From the NCBI GenBank assembly GCA_041859375.1, contig JBHEKP010000102.1, forward strand, positions 1 to 29,111: a DNA stretch of 29,111 nucleotides. The letters run 5' to 3'. A program made the position numbers and the translations under genes. Below, in pieces: positions 7,227 through 15,611 of the stretch. Within the stretch, counting starts at the first letter, position 1, and the number at the start of each line of letters is the position of its first letter. The notes beneath the pieces are model-generated. The model saw nothing but the letters and a program-made list of their open reading frames with translations. It made no database searches and had not been told where the DNA came from. Source of the stretch: JBHEKP01 sp041859375. Its GTDB lineage: Bacteria; Hydrogenedentota; Hydrogenedentia; Hydrogenedentales; CAITNO01.

Positions 7227-8311
7227 ACCTGCTCGACCGCTATTACGCGCGGCACCTGGCCATGGCCGTCGTGAAAATCATCACGGCCCTTTCGCTGCTG
7301 GTGATTGTCATAGACCTGCTGGTGGCGCGGGGGGACAACATCTCAAAGTACCAGATTCCCTGGGGATCGGTGGCGGCGTACTACCTGAGCTTCCTGCCCT
7401 TCATCCTCTTCGAGTACCACGCCGCGGCCATCGCCGTGCTCATCGCGGGGCTGATGGTCATGGGCAAGTCCGCCCAGGACAACGAGGTCACCGCCGTGCT
7501 CGCGGGCGGGGTGGGCCTGCGCAGGCTGGCCAGGGGTCCGGTGCTGGTGGCGCTGGGCTGCGTCGTAGCGGCCTTTGTCTTTCAGGAGACCGCCGGGGTG
7601 GCGGCGGCCAAAAAGTTCCGCGAACTGGACGAAAAGTATTTTTCCAAGGCGGGCGGCCACCTCATCCGCGGGGTAAGCTGGACGCAGCTGGGGGACGGGT
7701 GGACCTGCCATGTGCTGCGCTACAACCTGCGCGCCAACACGGGCCGGGACGTGTTTCTCCACCGCATCCGCCCGGACCAGGTGGATGAAATCCGGGCAAA
7801 ACGCATCTTTTGGGACGATGAACCGGGCAAATGGATGCTGGAGGACGGCAGGTGGGCCGTGTTCGATCCGAAAAAGGACTGGGAGGTGCAGTCCGTGCGC
7901 ATCACCCAGACACAGGCCCCGTTCACGGAGAGCCCGGAGAAGCTGTTCACCCTGGACGCGCCGCCCGGCACGAAGAACACGATTGAGCTGGCGGCGGACA
8001 TCCGGCGGGCGGATGCGATGAACCTGGACCTTCCCGCCCAAAAGGTGGCCTACCACCTCAAATTCGCCCAGCCGATGCTGTGCCTGGTCATGATCTTCCT
8101 GGCCATACCCTTTGCGCTGCGGGTGCGGCGCGGCGGGGTGGCGCTGGGCTTCGGTGTCAGCGTCATCATCGGCCTCGCCTATATTTCCCTTTTTTACATC
8201 TGTGTGGGCCTGGGGTACATCAGCAAACTGCCCCCCCCCGCCGCCGCCTGGATTCCCACCATCGTGTTTGGCCTGCTTGGTTTGGAGCTGTTTCGCAGGC
8301 TTCCCACCTAA
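7223..8311 (+). CDS. lptG: LptF/LptG-family permease (second copy, LptG position)
   Basis: A 362-residue inner-membrane protein and partner of the preceding gene in LPS export. It starts with MNLLDRYYARHL, typical of LptG, and has membrane segments at about 12-33, 50-80 and 105-121. NEVTAVLAGGVGLRRL (87-102) is the counterpart of the family's coupling segment. A periplasmic domain (about 125-275) follows, then three C-terminal segments, the first containing QPMLCLVMIFLAIPFALR. The ATG at 7223 overlaps the lptF stop as ATGA. Upstream in-frame codons would run far into lptF and are rejected. A 26-base palindrome follows 9 bases after the stop. Confidence 0.88.
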   Translation: MNLLDRYYARHLAMAVVKIITALSLLVIVIDLLVARGDNISKYQIPWGSVAAYYLSFLPFILFEYHAAAIAVLIAGLMVMGKSAQDNEVTAVLAGGVGLRRLARGPVLVALGCVVAAFVFQETAGVAAAKKFRELDEKYFSKAGGHLIRGVSWTQLGDGWTCHVLRYNLRANTGRDVFLHRIRPDQVDEIRAKRIFWDDEPGKWMLEDGRWAVFDPKKDWEVQSVRITQTQAPFTESPEKLFTLDAPPGTKNTIELAADIRRADAMNLDLPAQKVAYHLKFAQPMLCLVMIFLAIPFALRVRRGGVALGFGVSVIIGLAYISLFYICVGLGYISKLPPPAAAWIPTIVFGLLGLELFRRLPT

Positions 8312-8320
8312 TCCCGCGGC

Positions 8321-8346
8321 GCGGCACACAACATGTTGTGTGCCGC
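8321..8346 (+). terminator. Perfect 26-base palindrome after lptG, probable terminator
   Basis: GCGGCACACAAC (8321-8332), AT, GTTGTGTGCCGC (8335-8346) form an uninterrupted palindrome. As RNA it gives an 11-bp stem with a CATG loop, followed by ATGTTTTC, a short U tract. It sits just after the lptFG operon, so a terminator is likely. A perfect symmetric dyad could also bind a dimeric protein. Confidence 0.6.
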
Positions 8347-8400
8347 ATGTTTTCGCACCGAAAATATGGTTGCGGGAAAAACTTGTTCGGTTGTGAAAAA

Positions 8401-8430
8401 TTGCACCCGTCACTGGTAATGGAATACACT
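8401..8430 (+). promoter_or_regulatory. Candidate promoter of the gsp operon
   Basis: TTGCAC (8401-8406) and TACACT (8425-8430) are 18 bases apart in a locally AT-richer stretch about 190 bases before gspC. The match is moderate. Similar TACACT or TATACT boxes precede other genes in this window. The resulting transcript would carry the structured leader described next. Confidence 0.35.
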
Positions 8431-8502
8431 TTCCAAAGGTCTGCCTGGATGATGCCCGTCCTGTCATCCGCGGCGGTGTAAGAATCGTTAGGATTGGGGC
8501 TT

Positions 8503-8565
8503 AGGAGTATTTTGCCCGCTCCTGGCAAGACGCAAAACCGGGGCTTTCCGAGGCCGGAAACGCCC
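8503..8565 (+). promoter_or_regulatory. Structured leader upstream of gspC with mutually exclusive hairpins
   Basis: AGGAG (8503-8507) can pair with CTCCT (8519-8523). TTGCC (8512-8516) can pair with GGCAA (8524-8528). The two stems interleave with no linker between their 3' arms, so they should be alternatives. GACGCAAAACC follows (8529-8539), close to the GACGCAAAGCC core of GEMM-I cyclic-di-GMP riboswitches. Next is a strong hairpin: GGGCTTTCCG (8541-8550) pairs with CGGAAA (8555-8560) and GCCC (8562-8565) with one bulged C. The rest of the GEMM-I consensus, such as the GNRA-capped first stem, is not evident. Riboswitch identity is only a suggestion. The remainder of 8312-8620 shows no gene. 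Confidence 0.3.
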
Positions 8566-8620
8566 TTCCAAGGCGGCAACAACGTGCGAAGGGTCGCGGG
8601 ACGGTGGCTCTGAGGTTTTC

Positions 8621-9550
8621 ATGGTACAAGGTCTACTGATTCGCCGGATCTTTATCTTTCTCGATTTGGCGCTTGCGGCACTGGTGCTTGTGGTTGCCGC
8701 GTATCTGGCCGTGGAAATGACCCGCCCCGCGCCCGAGATTGATCTGGCCGCCGGGGAGACGCCGGAGGGGGACCAGGAATCGAAGCCCCTGCCCGAGGTG
8801 GGCGACCGCGCCATCTATGACGGCCTGACGGGCGGCGGTCTTTTCGGCGAGGCGGGGCGGTGGGATCCGGGCGCCGCGCCCGAAACGCCGGCCGCGCCGC
8901 CCGTTGTGGATGAGGAGGTGACGGAAACCACCCTGAACCTGCGCCTGGTGGGCACGCTCGCCCTGAGCCCGACCAACAAATTCTCCTCCGCCTTCATCGA
9001 AAACGTGGACCAGCGCGACGGGGGCCGGGCCTACGCGGTGGGCCGGCAGGTGCTTGAAAACGTCACCCTGGAGGAGGTGTACCCCCGCGAGGTGATCGTG
9101 CTGAACAAGCGCACCACCCCGGCGAAAAAAGAGCGGCTCCGCATGGACGAGGACAAGGACAAGGCGGTCCCGGCATCGGCCGCGCCCGCCGCGCCCGGGG
9201 GCGTGGAGGTGAACGACGCCGCCACGGAGCGCATCTCGCTGAGCCGCGACGAAATCATCCAGGACATCACGGAGAACTACGCGGAGCTTGTGACGAACGT
9301 CCGCCCGGAAATGGCGAAGGACGAGAACGGCAACGTGATCGGCGTGACGGCGCCGAACATCGGGCAGCTTCCGCTGGCGCAGAAGCTCGGCGTTCAGGAC
9401 AACGACATCCTTCAGACGGTGAACAACGAGCAGATAGACAGCGAAGAAAAAATCATGGAGCTTGTGCAGAAATACCAGAACGCCAGTTCCTTCCGCATCG
9501 GCATCATGCGCGGCGGGAAACCGAAGGTGATCACCTACCGGTTGGACTAG
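8621..9550 (+). CDS. gspC: Type II secretion protein GspC
   Basis: A 309-residue bitopic inner-membrane protein that links the secretin to the inner-membrane platform. It has a short cytoplasmic N-terminus, one membrane segment (about 10-31), an acidic/proline linker, and a homology region (about 103-165, starting LRLVGTLAL) that contacts the N0 domain of GspD. A lysine/alanine-rich linker follows. The C-terminal PDZ-like domain (about 240-309) contains LPLAQKLGVQDNDILQTVNN, typical of GspC. TGAGG lies 5 bases before the ATG. It is the first gene of the gsp run and is separated from lptG by a 309-base leader. gspD begins 52 bases downstream. Confidence 0.88.
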   Translation: MVQGLLIRRIFIFLDLALAALVLVVAAYLAVEMTRPAPEIDLAAGETPEGDQESKPLPEVGDRAIYDGLTGGGLFGEAGRWDPGAAPETPAAPPVVDEEVTETTLNLRLVGTLALSPTNKFSSAFIENVDQRDGGRAYAVGRQVLENVTLEEVYPREVIVLNKRTTPAKKERLRMDEDKDKAVPASAAPAAPGGVEVNDAATERISLSRDEIIQDITENYAELVTNVRPEMAKDENGNVIGVTAPNIGQLPLAQKLGVQDNDILQTVNNEQIDSEEKIMELVQKYQNASSFRIGIMRGGKPKVITYRLD

Positions 9551-9602
9551 GAGCGCGGCGTTCTGCATTCCCTCCCGGAGCCGGGCGGGCGGAAGAGGCA
9601 TG

Positions 9603-12221
9603 ATGAACCAAAGCAAACGACGAATCAACGGGTTGAACCTCTGGGCGCTGCTGCTTGCGGGGGCGTTTTTGCTTTCCGCCGCGGGGGCCATGGCGCAGGA
9701 CGACACCGAGGTGGTTGTGGAGGAGGCGGCCCCCGTGCCTGAAATGGCCGCCCCCGAAACGGCGCAGCCCCCGGTTCCCCAGGAGCCCGCCGCGGTGGAG
9801 GCCCCCGATCCGGGGATGGCCCCGCCGCCGCCGCCCCCGGCGCCCGTGCGCAACATGCCCGCCGCGCCGCCGCGCGCGGGCACGCCGGGGCCGCGCTCCT
9901 CAAGGCCGATGCCCATGGTGCCGTCGCGGGGCAACCTGCCGTCGCGCCGCGCCCAGGCGGGCGCGCCCGCGCCGTCCCTGCCGCCGCAGGCCCCGGACGA
10001 GCCGGTGGTGCCCAATGACGAGAAAACCGGCGAGAAGGCGGAGGAGCCCGTTTCCTTCGACTTCCACGACGCGCCGCTTTACGACGTGGTGGAGTCCATC
10101 TCGCGGCTGACGGGCCGCAACTTTGACGTGGATCCGACCATCGCGCAGTCCACGGTGACCCTCATCACCCACGACCGGATTCCCCCGGAGATGGCCTACG
10201 AGGTGCTGGAGTCGGTGCTGACCTCGCGCGGTTTCTCCATGGTGGCGAGCCTTGACGGCCACCTGATCAAGATTCTGCCGACGCCCGAAGTGGGCACGTC
10301 GGGCAAGGTGCCGCTGATAACGGGCGACGCCAGGCCGCCGGAGGGTTTCGACGGGTTTTCCACGCACATCCTGACGCTGAAAAACGCGGACGGCGCCGAG
10401 ATGCTGCCCGCCCTGCAGACGCTGGGCACGAAGAACGGCAAGATTGACGTCTACGCGCCGACAAACACGCTGATCATCACGGACACGGCGGACGGCATCA
10501 AGCGCATGTTCGCCTTCCTTGACCAGGCGGACATCCCCGGCCTGGACACGTCCATGGAAATCTTCACGCTTGAGTACACCCGCGCCGAGATGCTGATGAA
10601 CCAGATCAACCAGGTGCTGCTGGAGGACGGCGCGCAGGGCGGCGCGCCCATGCGCCCGGGGCAGCCGATTGCGCCGACGCCGGTGCGGCCCTCGACGCGC
10701 CCCACCACGCGCACGCCGTCCGCGCCGGGCTCCCAGGTGATTGGCGCGCGGCTTGAGACGCTCCGCATGGTGCCGGACGAGCGCCTGAACTCCCTGATCG
10801 TCGTGGCGACGGAGGGCATGATGGTGAAGGTGCGCGATCTGGTGAAGCGCCTGGACACGCCCACGCCGTACGAGGCGAACAACATGCACATCTACCAGCT
10901 GCTCAACGCGGACGCGGAGATGGTGGAGCAGGCGCTCCAGCCGCTGGTGGGCACCGCGCCGCGCAAGCAGAGCACGGGCGGCGGCGCGGGCGGCGGGGCC
11001 CCGGGCGGCGCGCCCATGCCCTCCGGGGGCGGCGGCGGCGCGGCGCCGGAGGTGCAGCCCTTCGAGCAGAAGGTGCAGATCACCCGGTATGACCAGACCA
11101 ACTCGCTGCTGATTGTGGCGGCGCCCCAGGACTACAAGCTGCTGGAGGCCTTCATCGCGCGCCTGGACGTGCCGCAGCGGCAGGTCAGCATCGACGCGGT
11201 GGTGATGGACGTGACCATCAGCAACGAATTCGGCCTGACGGTGGACTCCGCGTCGGTGACGGGGCGGGACGGCTTCGGCCTCACCAACACGAGCAACCTT
11301 TCCGAGCTGGCGAAGGCGGCCCAGGCGGCCCAGGAAATCGTGGGCGGCCGCCGCGCGGCGCTGGCCACGGCGCTGCTGGGGCTGGGCAACGAGGGCGGCC
11401 TGACCACGGGCGTCTTCGACGACATCACCATCAGCGTGGACGGCAAGCCGGTGAAGGTGCCCTTCGTGCCGCTGCTGCTCCAGGCCATTGAAAAGCTCTC
11501 GGACGTGGAGGTGCTCTCCCAGCCCAGCCTGACCACCCTCGACAACGAGGAGGCGAGCATCGTGGTGGGCCAGGAGGTGCCCTTCATCACCAGCACGAGC
11601 AGCTCGCGCACGGGCACCGGCCAGGTGGACACGAACAACTACTACGGCGGCTACACCCGCGTGGAGCGCCAGGAGGTCGGCGTGAAGCTCAAGGTGACGC
11701 CGCAGATCTCCGAGGGCGACAACGTGCTGATCCAGACGGAGGTGGAGATATCCGACACGGACGCGAAGCAGATCGGCACGGTGGACATCGTCGGCCCGAC
11801 GACGAACAAGTCGGTGGTGACCAACAAGGCGCTGGTGAAGGACGGGTCCACGGCGGTGATCGCCGGCCTGATCCGCGACAACGCCTTCCGCAGCACCACG
11901 CAGCCGCCGGTGCTGGGCGACATTCCGCTGGTGGGGTGGATGTTCGGGTCCAAGTCCACCAAGCGGGAAAAGCGCAACATGGTGGTGCTGCTGACGCCGC
12001 ACATCATCAAGGAGGGCATGGACCTCGACCGGCTGACGACGAAGAAGGTCAACGATTATTACGATTCAAACGTTGAAGAACTGTTCAAGACCGGGTTCTT
12101 CAAGAAGATCAAGAAGAAATACGACATGCAGACCAACTACAGGCCGTCGCTCAAGCACACCGAGTCGCTCACGGGCCGGCGCACGGACAACAACTTCCGC
12201 CGCGGCGACGTGGACAGGTGA
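9603..12221 (+). CDS. gspD: Type II secretion secretin GspD
   Basis: An 872-residue outer-membrane secretin that forms the gated exit pore. There is a signal peptide (about 1-31, ending AMAQ), then a long proline/alanine-rich linker to about 150 that is unusual for the family. The N0 domain (about 150-230, VSFDFHDAPLYDVVESISRL) is followed by N1-N3 repeats. These are interrupted by a proline/threonine-rich stretch (about 345-378) and a glycine-rich insert (about 455-485). The secretin core (about 555-800) includes VEVLSQPSLTTLDNEEASIV and VLGDIPLVGWMFGSK, with a basic tail after it. The second of two adjacent ATGs (9603) is chosen because AAGAGG (9593-9598) would be only one base from 9600. 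gspE starts 3 bases after the stop. Confidence 0.95.
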   Translation: MNQSKRRINGLNLWALLLAGAFLLSAAGAMAQDDTEVVVEEAAPVPEMAAPETAQPPVPQEPAAVEAPDPGMAPPPPPPAPVRNMPAAPPRAGTPGPRSSRPMPMVPSRGNLPSRRAQAGAPAPSLPPQAPDEPVVPNDEKTGEKAEEPVSFDFHDAPLYDVVESISRLTGRNFDVDPTIAQSTVTLITHDRIPPEMAYEVLESVLTSRGFSMVASLDGHLIKILPTPEVGTSGKVPLITGDARPPEGFDGFSTHILTLKNADGAEMLPALQTLGTKNGKIDVYAPTNTLIITDTADGIKRMFAFLDQADIPGLDTSMEIFTLEYTRAEMLMNQINQVLLEDGAQGGAPMRPGQPIAPTPVRPSTRPTTRTPSAPGSQVIGARLETLRMVPDERLNSLIVVATEGMMVKVRDLVKRLDTPTPYEANNMHIYQLLNADAEMVEQALQPLVGTAPRKQSTGGGAGGGAPGGAPMPSGGGGGAAPEVQPFEQKVQITRYDQTNSLLIVAAPQDYKLLEAFIARLDVPQRQVSIDAVVMDVTISNEFGLTVDSASVTGRDGFGLTNTSNLSELAKAAQAAQEIVGGRRAALATALLGLGNEGGLTTGVFDDITISVDGKPVKVPFVPLLLQAIEKLSDVEVLSQPSLTTLDNEEASIVVGQEVPFITSTSSSRTGTGQVDTNNYYGGYTRVERQEVGVKLKVTPQISEGDNVLIQTEVEISDTDAKQIGTVDIVGPTTNKSVVTNKALVKDGSTAVIAGLIRDNAFRSTTQPPVLGDIPLVGWMFGSKSTKREKRNMVVLLTPHIIKEGMDLDRLTTKKVNDYYDSNVEELFKTGFFKKIKKKYDMQTNYRPSLKHTESLTGRRTDNNFRRGDVDR

Positions 12222-12224
12222 CGC

Positions 12225-13961
12225 ATGGACTCGCCGCAACCCTCCAGACTGGCCGAGATCCTGGTGCGCCGCGGCGCGGTGCACCGGGAGCAGGTGGACG
12301 AGGCGCTGGAACTGCAGAAGATCCGGCCCAAGCGGCTCGGCGAGCTGCTGCTGGACCTGGGCTACATCGAGGAGGACGCGCTGCTGGGCGCGCTCGGCGA
12401 GCAGTTCGGCATGGCCGTGGAGCCCGCGTTGCGCGACCAGGTGGACTCGTCGCTCACGACGAAGGTGCCCATCAGCTTCATCCGCGAGTACCACATGGTG
12501 CCCTACCGCCAGAACGGCGGCGGCTACCTGGTGGCGGTGAACGATCCCATCAACCTGCTTCCCCTCGACGATCTCCGCCAGCTGCTGGAGGCGCCGGTGA
12601 CGCCGGTGCTCTGCCGCCGGGACGACATCCAGCACATCATTGACCGCTACTTCGAGCAGCAGGGCGAGAACGCGGGCGAGCTGATTGACACCATCACGAT
12701 GGCCGACGAGGAGGAGGGCAAGGTCCACACCCTGGACCACAGCGAGTCGGACCGCGACCTGCTCGACCTCGCCAACGAGGCGCCCATCATCAAGCTCATC
12801 AACCTGGTCATCTCCGGGGCGGTGAGGGAGCGCGCCTCCGACATCCACATGGAACCCTTCGAGCACTCGGTGCGCGTGCGCTACCGCATTGACGGCGTGC
12901 TCTACGAGAAATTCACCGTGCCCCGCTCGCAGCAGGCCGCGGTGGTGTCCCGCGTGAAGATCATGGCCAACCTGAACATCGCGGAGCACCGGCTGCCCCA
13001 GGACGGTCGCATCAAGATCCGCCTGAGCGGCAAGGAAATCGACATCCGCGTGTCCATCATCCCCATCGCCCACGGCGAGCGCGTGGTGATGCGCATCCTG
13101 GAGAAGGGCAACTTCCTGTTCAGCCTGGAGCAGCTCGGCATGGACCGGCGCGACCACGAGGTCATGGACAAGCTGATCCTCAGCTCCCACGGCATCATCC
13201 TGGTCACGGGCCCCACGGGGTCCGGCAAGTCCACCACGCTCTACGCCGCGCTGCAGCGGGTGAACTCCCCCGACAAGAACATCATCACCGTCGAGGACCC
13301 CATCGAGTACCTCATCGGCGGCATCGGCCAGATACAGGTGCGCCCGAAGATAGGGCTGACCTTCGCGGCGGGCCTGCGCAGCATCCTGCGCCAGGACCCG
13401 GACATCATCCTCGTGGGCGAAATCCGCGACCTGGAGACCGCCGAGATGGCGGTGCAGGCGTCGCTGACGGGCCACCTGGTCTTCGCCACACTGCACACCA
13501 ACGACAGCGCCGGCGCGGTGACCCGCCTCATGAACATGGGCATCGAGCCCTTCCTGGTCACCTCGTCCACCATCGCCATCCAAGCGCAGCGCCTCGTGCG
13601 CCGCATCTGCATGAACTGCCGCGAGACCTACACGCCCGAGCCCGCCAGCCTCAAGGACATCGGCATATCGCCGGACGACCCGCAGGCGGCCCTGATGAGC
13701 CGGGGCACCGGCTGCGACAAATGCGCCGGGCGCGGCTACTACGGGCGCACCGGCATCTTTGAGCTGCTCGTGATGACGCCGCGGCTCCAGGACCTGGTGC
13801 TGAAGGGCGGCGACTCGAACGCGCTGAAGCGCGAGGCGCGCCGCCAGGGGATGCGCACGCTGCGCGAGGACGGCGCCCAGAAGGCGCTGCGCGGGGAAAC
13901 CACCCTCGAGGAAATCCTGCGGGTGACCCGGGACGACATGTTCGAGGAGGTCATGAGCTAA
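12225..13961 (+). CDS. gspE: Type II secretion ATPase GspE with tandem MshEN cyclic-di-GMP motifs
   Basis: A 578-residue cytoplasmic ATPase that powers pseudopilus assembly. The N-terminal domain has two 24-residue copies (8-31 and 37-60) of the MshEN pattern RLGxxLxxxGxxxxxxLxxxLxxQ, separated by exactly five residues (KIRPK). The second copy fits every key position. The first has A for G at position 3 and V for the first late L. The catalytic half has Walker A GPTGSGKST (329-337), the Walker B/Asp-box region IILVGEIRD near 393-401, and the His-box HLVFATLHTND. A zinc-binding tetracysteine (C462, C465, C497, C500) is typical of GspE and PilB. It starts 3 bases after gspD and gspF follows after 4 bases. 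MshEN domains are known cyclic-di-GMP receptors; binding here is inferred. Confidence 0.95.
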   Translation: MDSPQPSRLAEILVRRGAVHREQVDEALELQKIRPKRLGELLLDLGYIEEDALLGALGEQFGMAVEPALRDQVDSSLTTKVPISFIREYHMVPYRQNGGGYLVAVNDPINLLPLDDLRQLLEAPVTPVLCRRDDIQHIIDRYFEQQGENAGELIDTITMADEEEGKVHTLDHSESDRDLLDLANEAPIIKLINLVISGAVRERASDIHMEPFEHSVRVRYRIDGVLYEKFTVPRSQQAAVVSRVKIMANLNIAEHRLPQDGRIKIRLSGKEIDIRVSIIPIAHGERVVMRILEKGNFLFSLEQLGMDRRDHEVMDKLILSSHGIILVTGPTGSGKSTTLYAALQRVNSPDKNIITVEDPIEYLIGGIGQIQVRPKIGLTFAAGLRSILRQDPDIILVGEIRDLETAEMAVQASLTGHLVFATLHTNDSAGAVTRLMNMGIEPFLVTSSTIAIQAQRLVRRICMNCRETYTPEPASLKDIGISPDDPQAALMSRGTGCDKCAGRGYYGRTGIFELLVMTPRLQDLVLKGGDSNALKREARRQGMRTLREDGAQKALRGETTLEEILRVTRDDMFEEVMS

Positions 13962-13965
13962 CCCG

Positions 13966-15195
13966 ATGCCCGTCTTTGAGTACAAAGCCATCACCAAGGG
14001 CTCGAACAAGACCATCCGCGGCGTGATAGACGCGGAGAACGCCGCCCAGGCGCGGCGCAAGCTGCGCGAGCAGGATCTCTACCCGACCCACCTCTCCGAG
14101 GACAGCGCCGGCGGCGCGCAGGGCGGCATTCCGGGCGCGGGGCGCGGCGGGCGCGGACGGGTGTCCACCCGCGACATCGCCCTGATGACCCGGCAGATGG
14201 CGGTGCTGCTGCGCGCGGGCATGCCGCTGGTGGAGGCGCTCAACGCGCTCATAGACCAGACGTCGCGGCAGCGCCTGCGCGGCGCCATCTACGAGGTGCG
14301 CGACAAGGTCAACAGCGGCAAAAGCCTCGCGGAGGCGCTGGGCGACCACCCCCGGATTTTCTCGCCCCTCTATGTGAACATGGTGCACGCGGGCGAGGTG
14401 AGCGGCGCGCTGGAGCAGGTGCTGGGCCGCCTGGCGGACATTCTGGAGCGGCAGGCGAAGCTGCGCGCGCAGATCCTGTCCACCCTGGCCTACCCCGCCT
14501 TCATGGGGCTTTTCGCCATTGCGCTGATCACCTTCCTCATGACGGTGATCGTGCCCCGCATCACCAAGCTCTTTGAGAAGCAGGGGCAGGAGCTGCCCGG
14601 CCTGACCAACGCACTCATCGCCGTGAGCGACTTCATCGGCTCCTACTGGTTTGTCCTGCTGGGCGGCGTGCTCGGGGCCTTCCTCCTGTGGCGCCTGTGG
14701 ATTTCCCGCGAGGAGGGGCGCAGGAAGTGGGACCGCATGAAACTGCGCTTCCCCCTGTACGGACCGCTCCACATGAAGCTTGTCTGCGGGCGCTTCTCCC
14801 GCACCCTTGGCACCATGCTGGAGAGCGGCCTCACCATGCTGCCCGCCCTCGACGTGGTCTACACGGTCATCGGCAACTCGCACATACTCGGGCAGATGGA
14901 CGACATCAAGTCCGGCGTGCGCCGGGGCCGCGACCTGGCGCAGCCGCTCAAGGAGACGGGCCTCTTTCCGCCCATGATGATCCACATGATCGAGCTGGGC
15001 CAGCGCAGCGGCGAGCTGGAAAACATGCTGATACAGGTGGCCGACACCTTTGACGAGGACGTGCGCCTCACCATCGACGCCATTGTGGCGCTGGTCGAAC
15101 CGGTCATCATCATCGTGATGGGCGTTTTCGTGGGCACCCTGGTCCTGGCCATCCTGCTGCCGATTTTCAAGATGAGCACCAACGTAGGGAGGTAA
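13966..15195 (+). CDS. gspF: Type II secretion inner-membrane platform protein GspF
   Basis: A 409-residue polytopic protein that contacts the GspE ATPase and is thought to convert its motion into pseudopilin extrusion. The N-terminus MPVFEYKAITKGS is the classic GspF/PilC opening. Two T2SSF domains (about 70-195 and 270-400) each carry the conserved GE(V/L)SGxLExxL-type block: HAGEVSGALEQVLGRLADIL, and ELGQRSGELENMLIQVADTF in the second. Membrane segments are at about 174-198, 226-245 and 377-401. A glycine-rich linker (about 47-65) precedes the first domain. It lies 4 bases after gspE and 5 bases before gspG, so it is certainly co-transcribed. Confidence 0.95.
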   Translation: MPVFEYKAITKGSNKTIRGVIDAENAAQARRKLREQDLYPTHLSEDSAGGAQGGIPGAGRGGRGRVSTRDIALMTRQMAVLLRAGMPLVEALNALIDQTSRQRLRGAIYEVRDKVNSGKSLAEALGDHPRIFSPLYVNMVHAGEVSGALEQVLGRLADILERQAKLRAQILSTLAYPAFMGLFAIALITFLMTVIVPRITKLFEKQGQELPGLTNALIAVSDFIGSYWFVLLGGVLGAFLLWRLWISREEGRRKWDRMKLRFPLYGPLHMKLVCGRFSRTLGTMLESGLTMLPALDVVYTVIGNSHILGQMDDIKSGVRRGRDLAQPLKETGLFPPMMIHMIELGQRSGELENMLIQVADTFDEDVRLTIDAIVALVEPVIIIVMGVFVGTLVLAILLPIFKMSTNVGR

Positions 15196-15200
15196 CACCC

Positions 15201-15596
15201 ATGGACAAGCGCACCGAGCGCCGCCGCGCGCGCAGCGCGGGCTTCACCCTGGTCGAACTGATGGTGGTGGTTGCGATTATCGCCATCCTGGCGACAACCG
15301 CGGGCATCTACCTTTTCGGCGCGCTGGACGACGCCGACCAGACCAAGGCCATGGCGGAAATCAAGAACATGAAGGCGGCGATCACCGCCTACATGCTCAA
15401 AAACAACCGCAAGCTGCCCAACGCCCTGGAGGAGGTGTCCCAGTACATGGATCCGCCGAAGATTCCGCAGGATCCCTGGGGCAACGCCTACCAGTACACC
15501 AAGGAGGGATCGCGCAACTTCAAGATCGTGTCCCTCGGCGCGGACGGCGCCCCCGGCGGCGACGGGATCAACATGGACATTTCAAGCGAGGACTAA
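15201..15596 (+). CDS. gspG: Major pseudopilin GspG
   Basis: A 131-residue major subunit of the periplasmic pseudopilus. A basic 14-residue leader ends in G14, followed by FTLVE with the conserved Glu at mature position 5 (E19) and a long hydrophobic helix. The C-terminal part has PQDPWGNAYQY and then SLGADGAPGGDGINMDI, which matches the calcium-binding loop of GspG (GADGxxGGxGxxxDI). Length is typical. GGGAGG lies 8 bases before the ATG, the strongest ribosome site in the operon, as expected for the most abundant subunit. Processing needs a prepilin peptidase (GspO/PilD), which is not in this window. Confidence 0.96.
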   Translation: MDKRTERRRARSAGFTLVELMVVVAIIAILATTAGIYLFGALDDADQTKAMAEIKNMKAAITAYMLKNNRKLPNALEEVSQYMDPPKIPQDPWGNAYQYTKEGSRNFKIVSLGADGAPGGDGINMDISSED

Positions 15597-15611
15597 ACGC
15601 GGAGCGCATGC

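Noticed and set aside
8503..8528. H-type pseudoknot formed by the two interleaved stems before gspC
   Set aside because: There is no linker between the two 3' arms, so the strand could not cross the first stem. Alternative hairpins are more likely.
8512..8613. 33-codon frame from TTG before gspC as a firm gene
   Set aside because: TTG start, very short and rich in G/P/R; it may only reflect base composition. It is kept as an alternative within the leader finding.
9900..12002. 700-codon minus-strand frame opposite gspD
   Set aside because: His/Arg/Val-rich translation without any motif. It is the usual antisense shadow of GC-rich coding DNA; gspD is certain.
12066..14060. 664-codon minus-strand frame opposite gspE
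   Set aside because: Low-complexity His/Ala/Val composition and complete overlap with a well-conserved ATPase gene.
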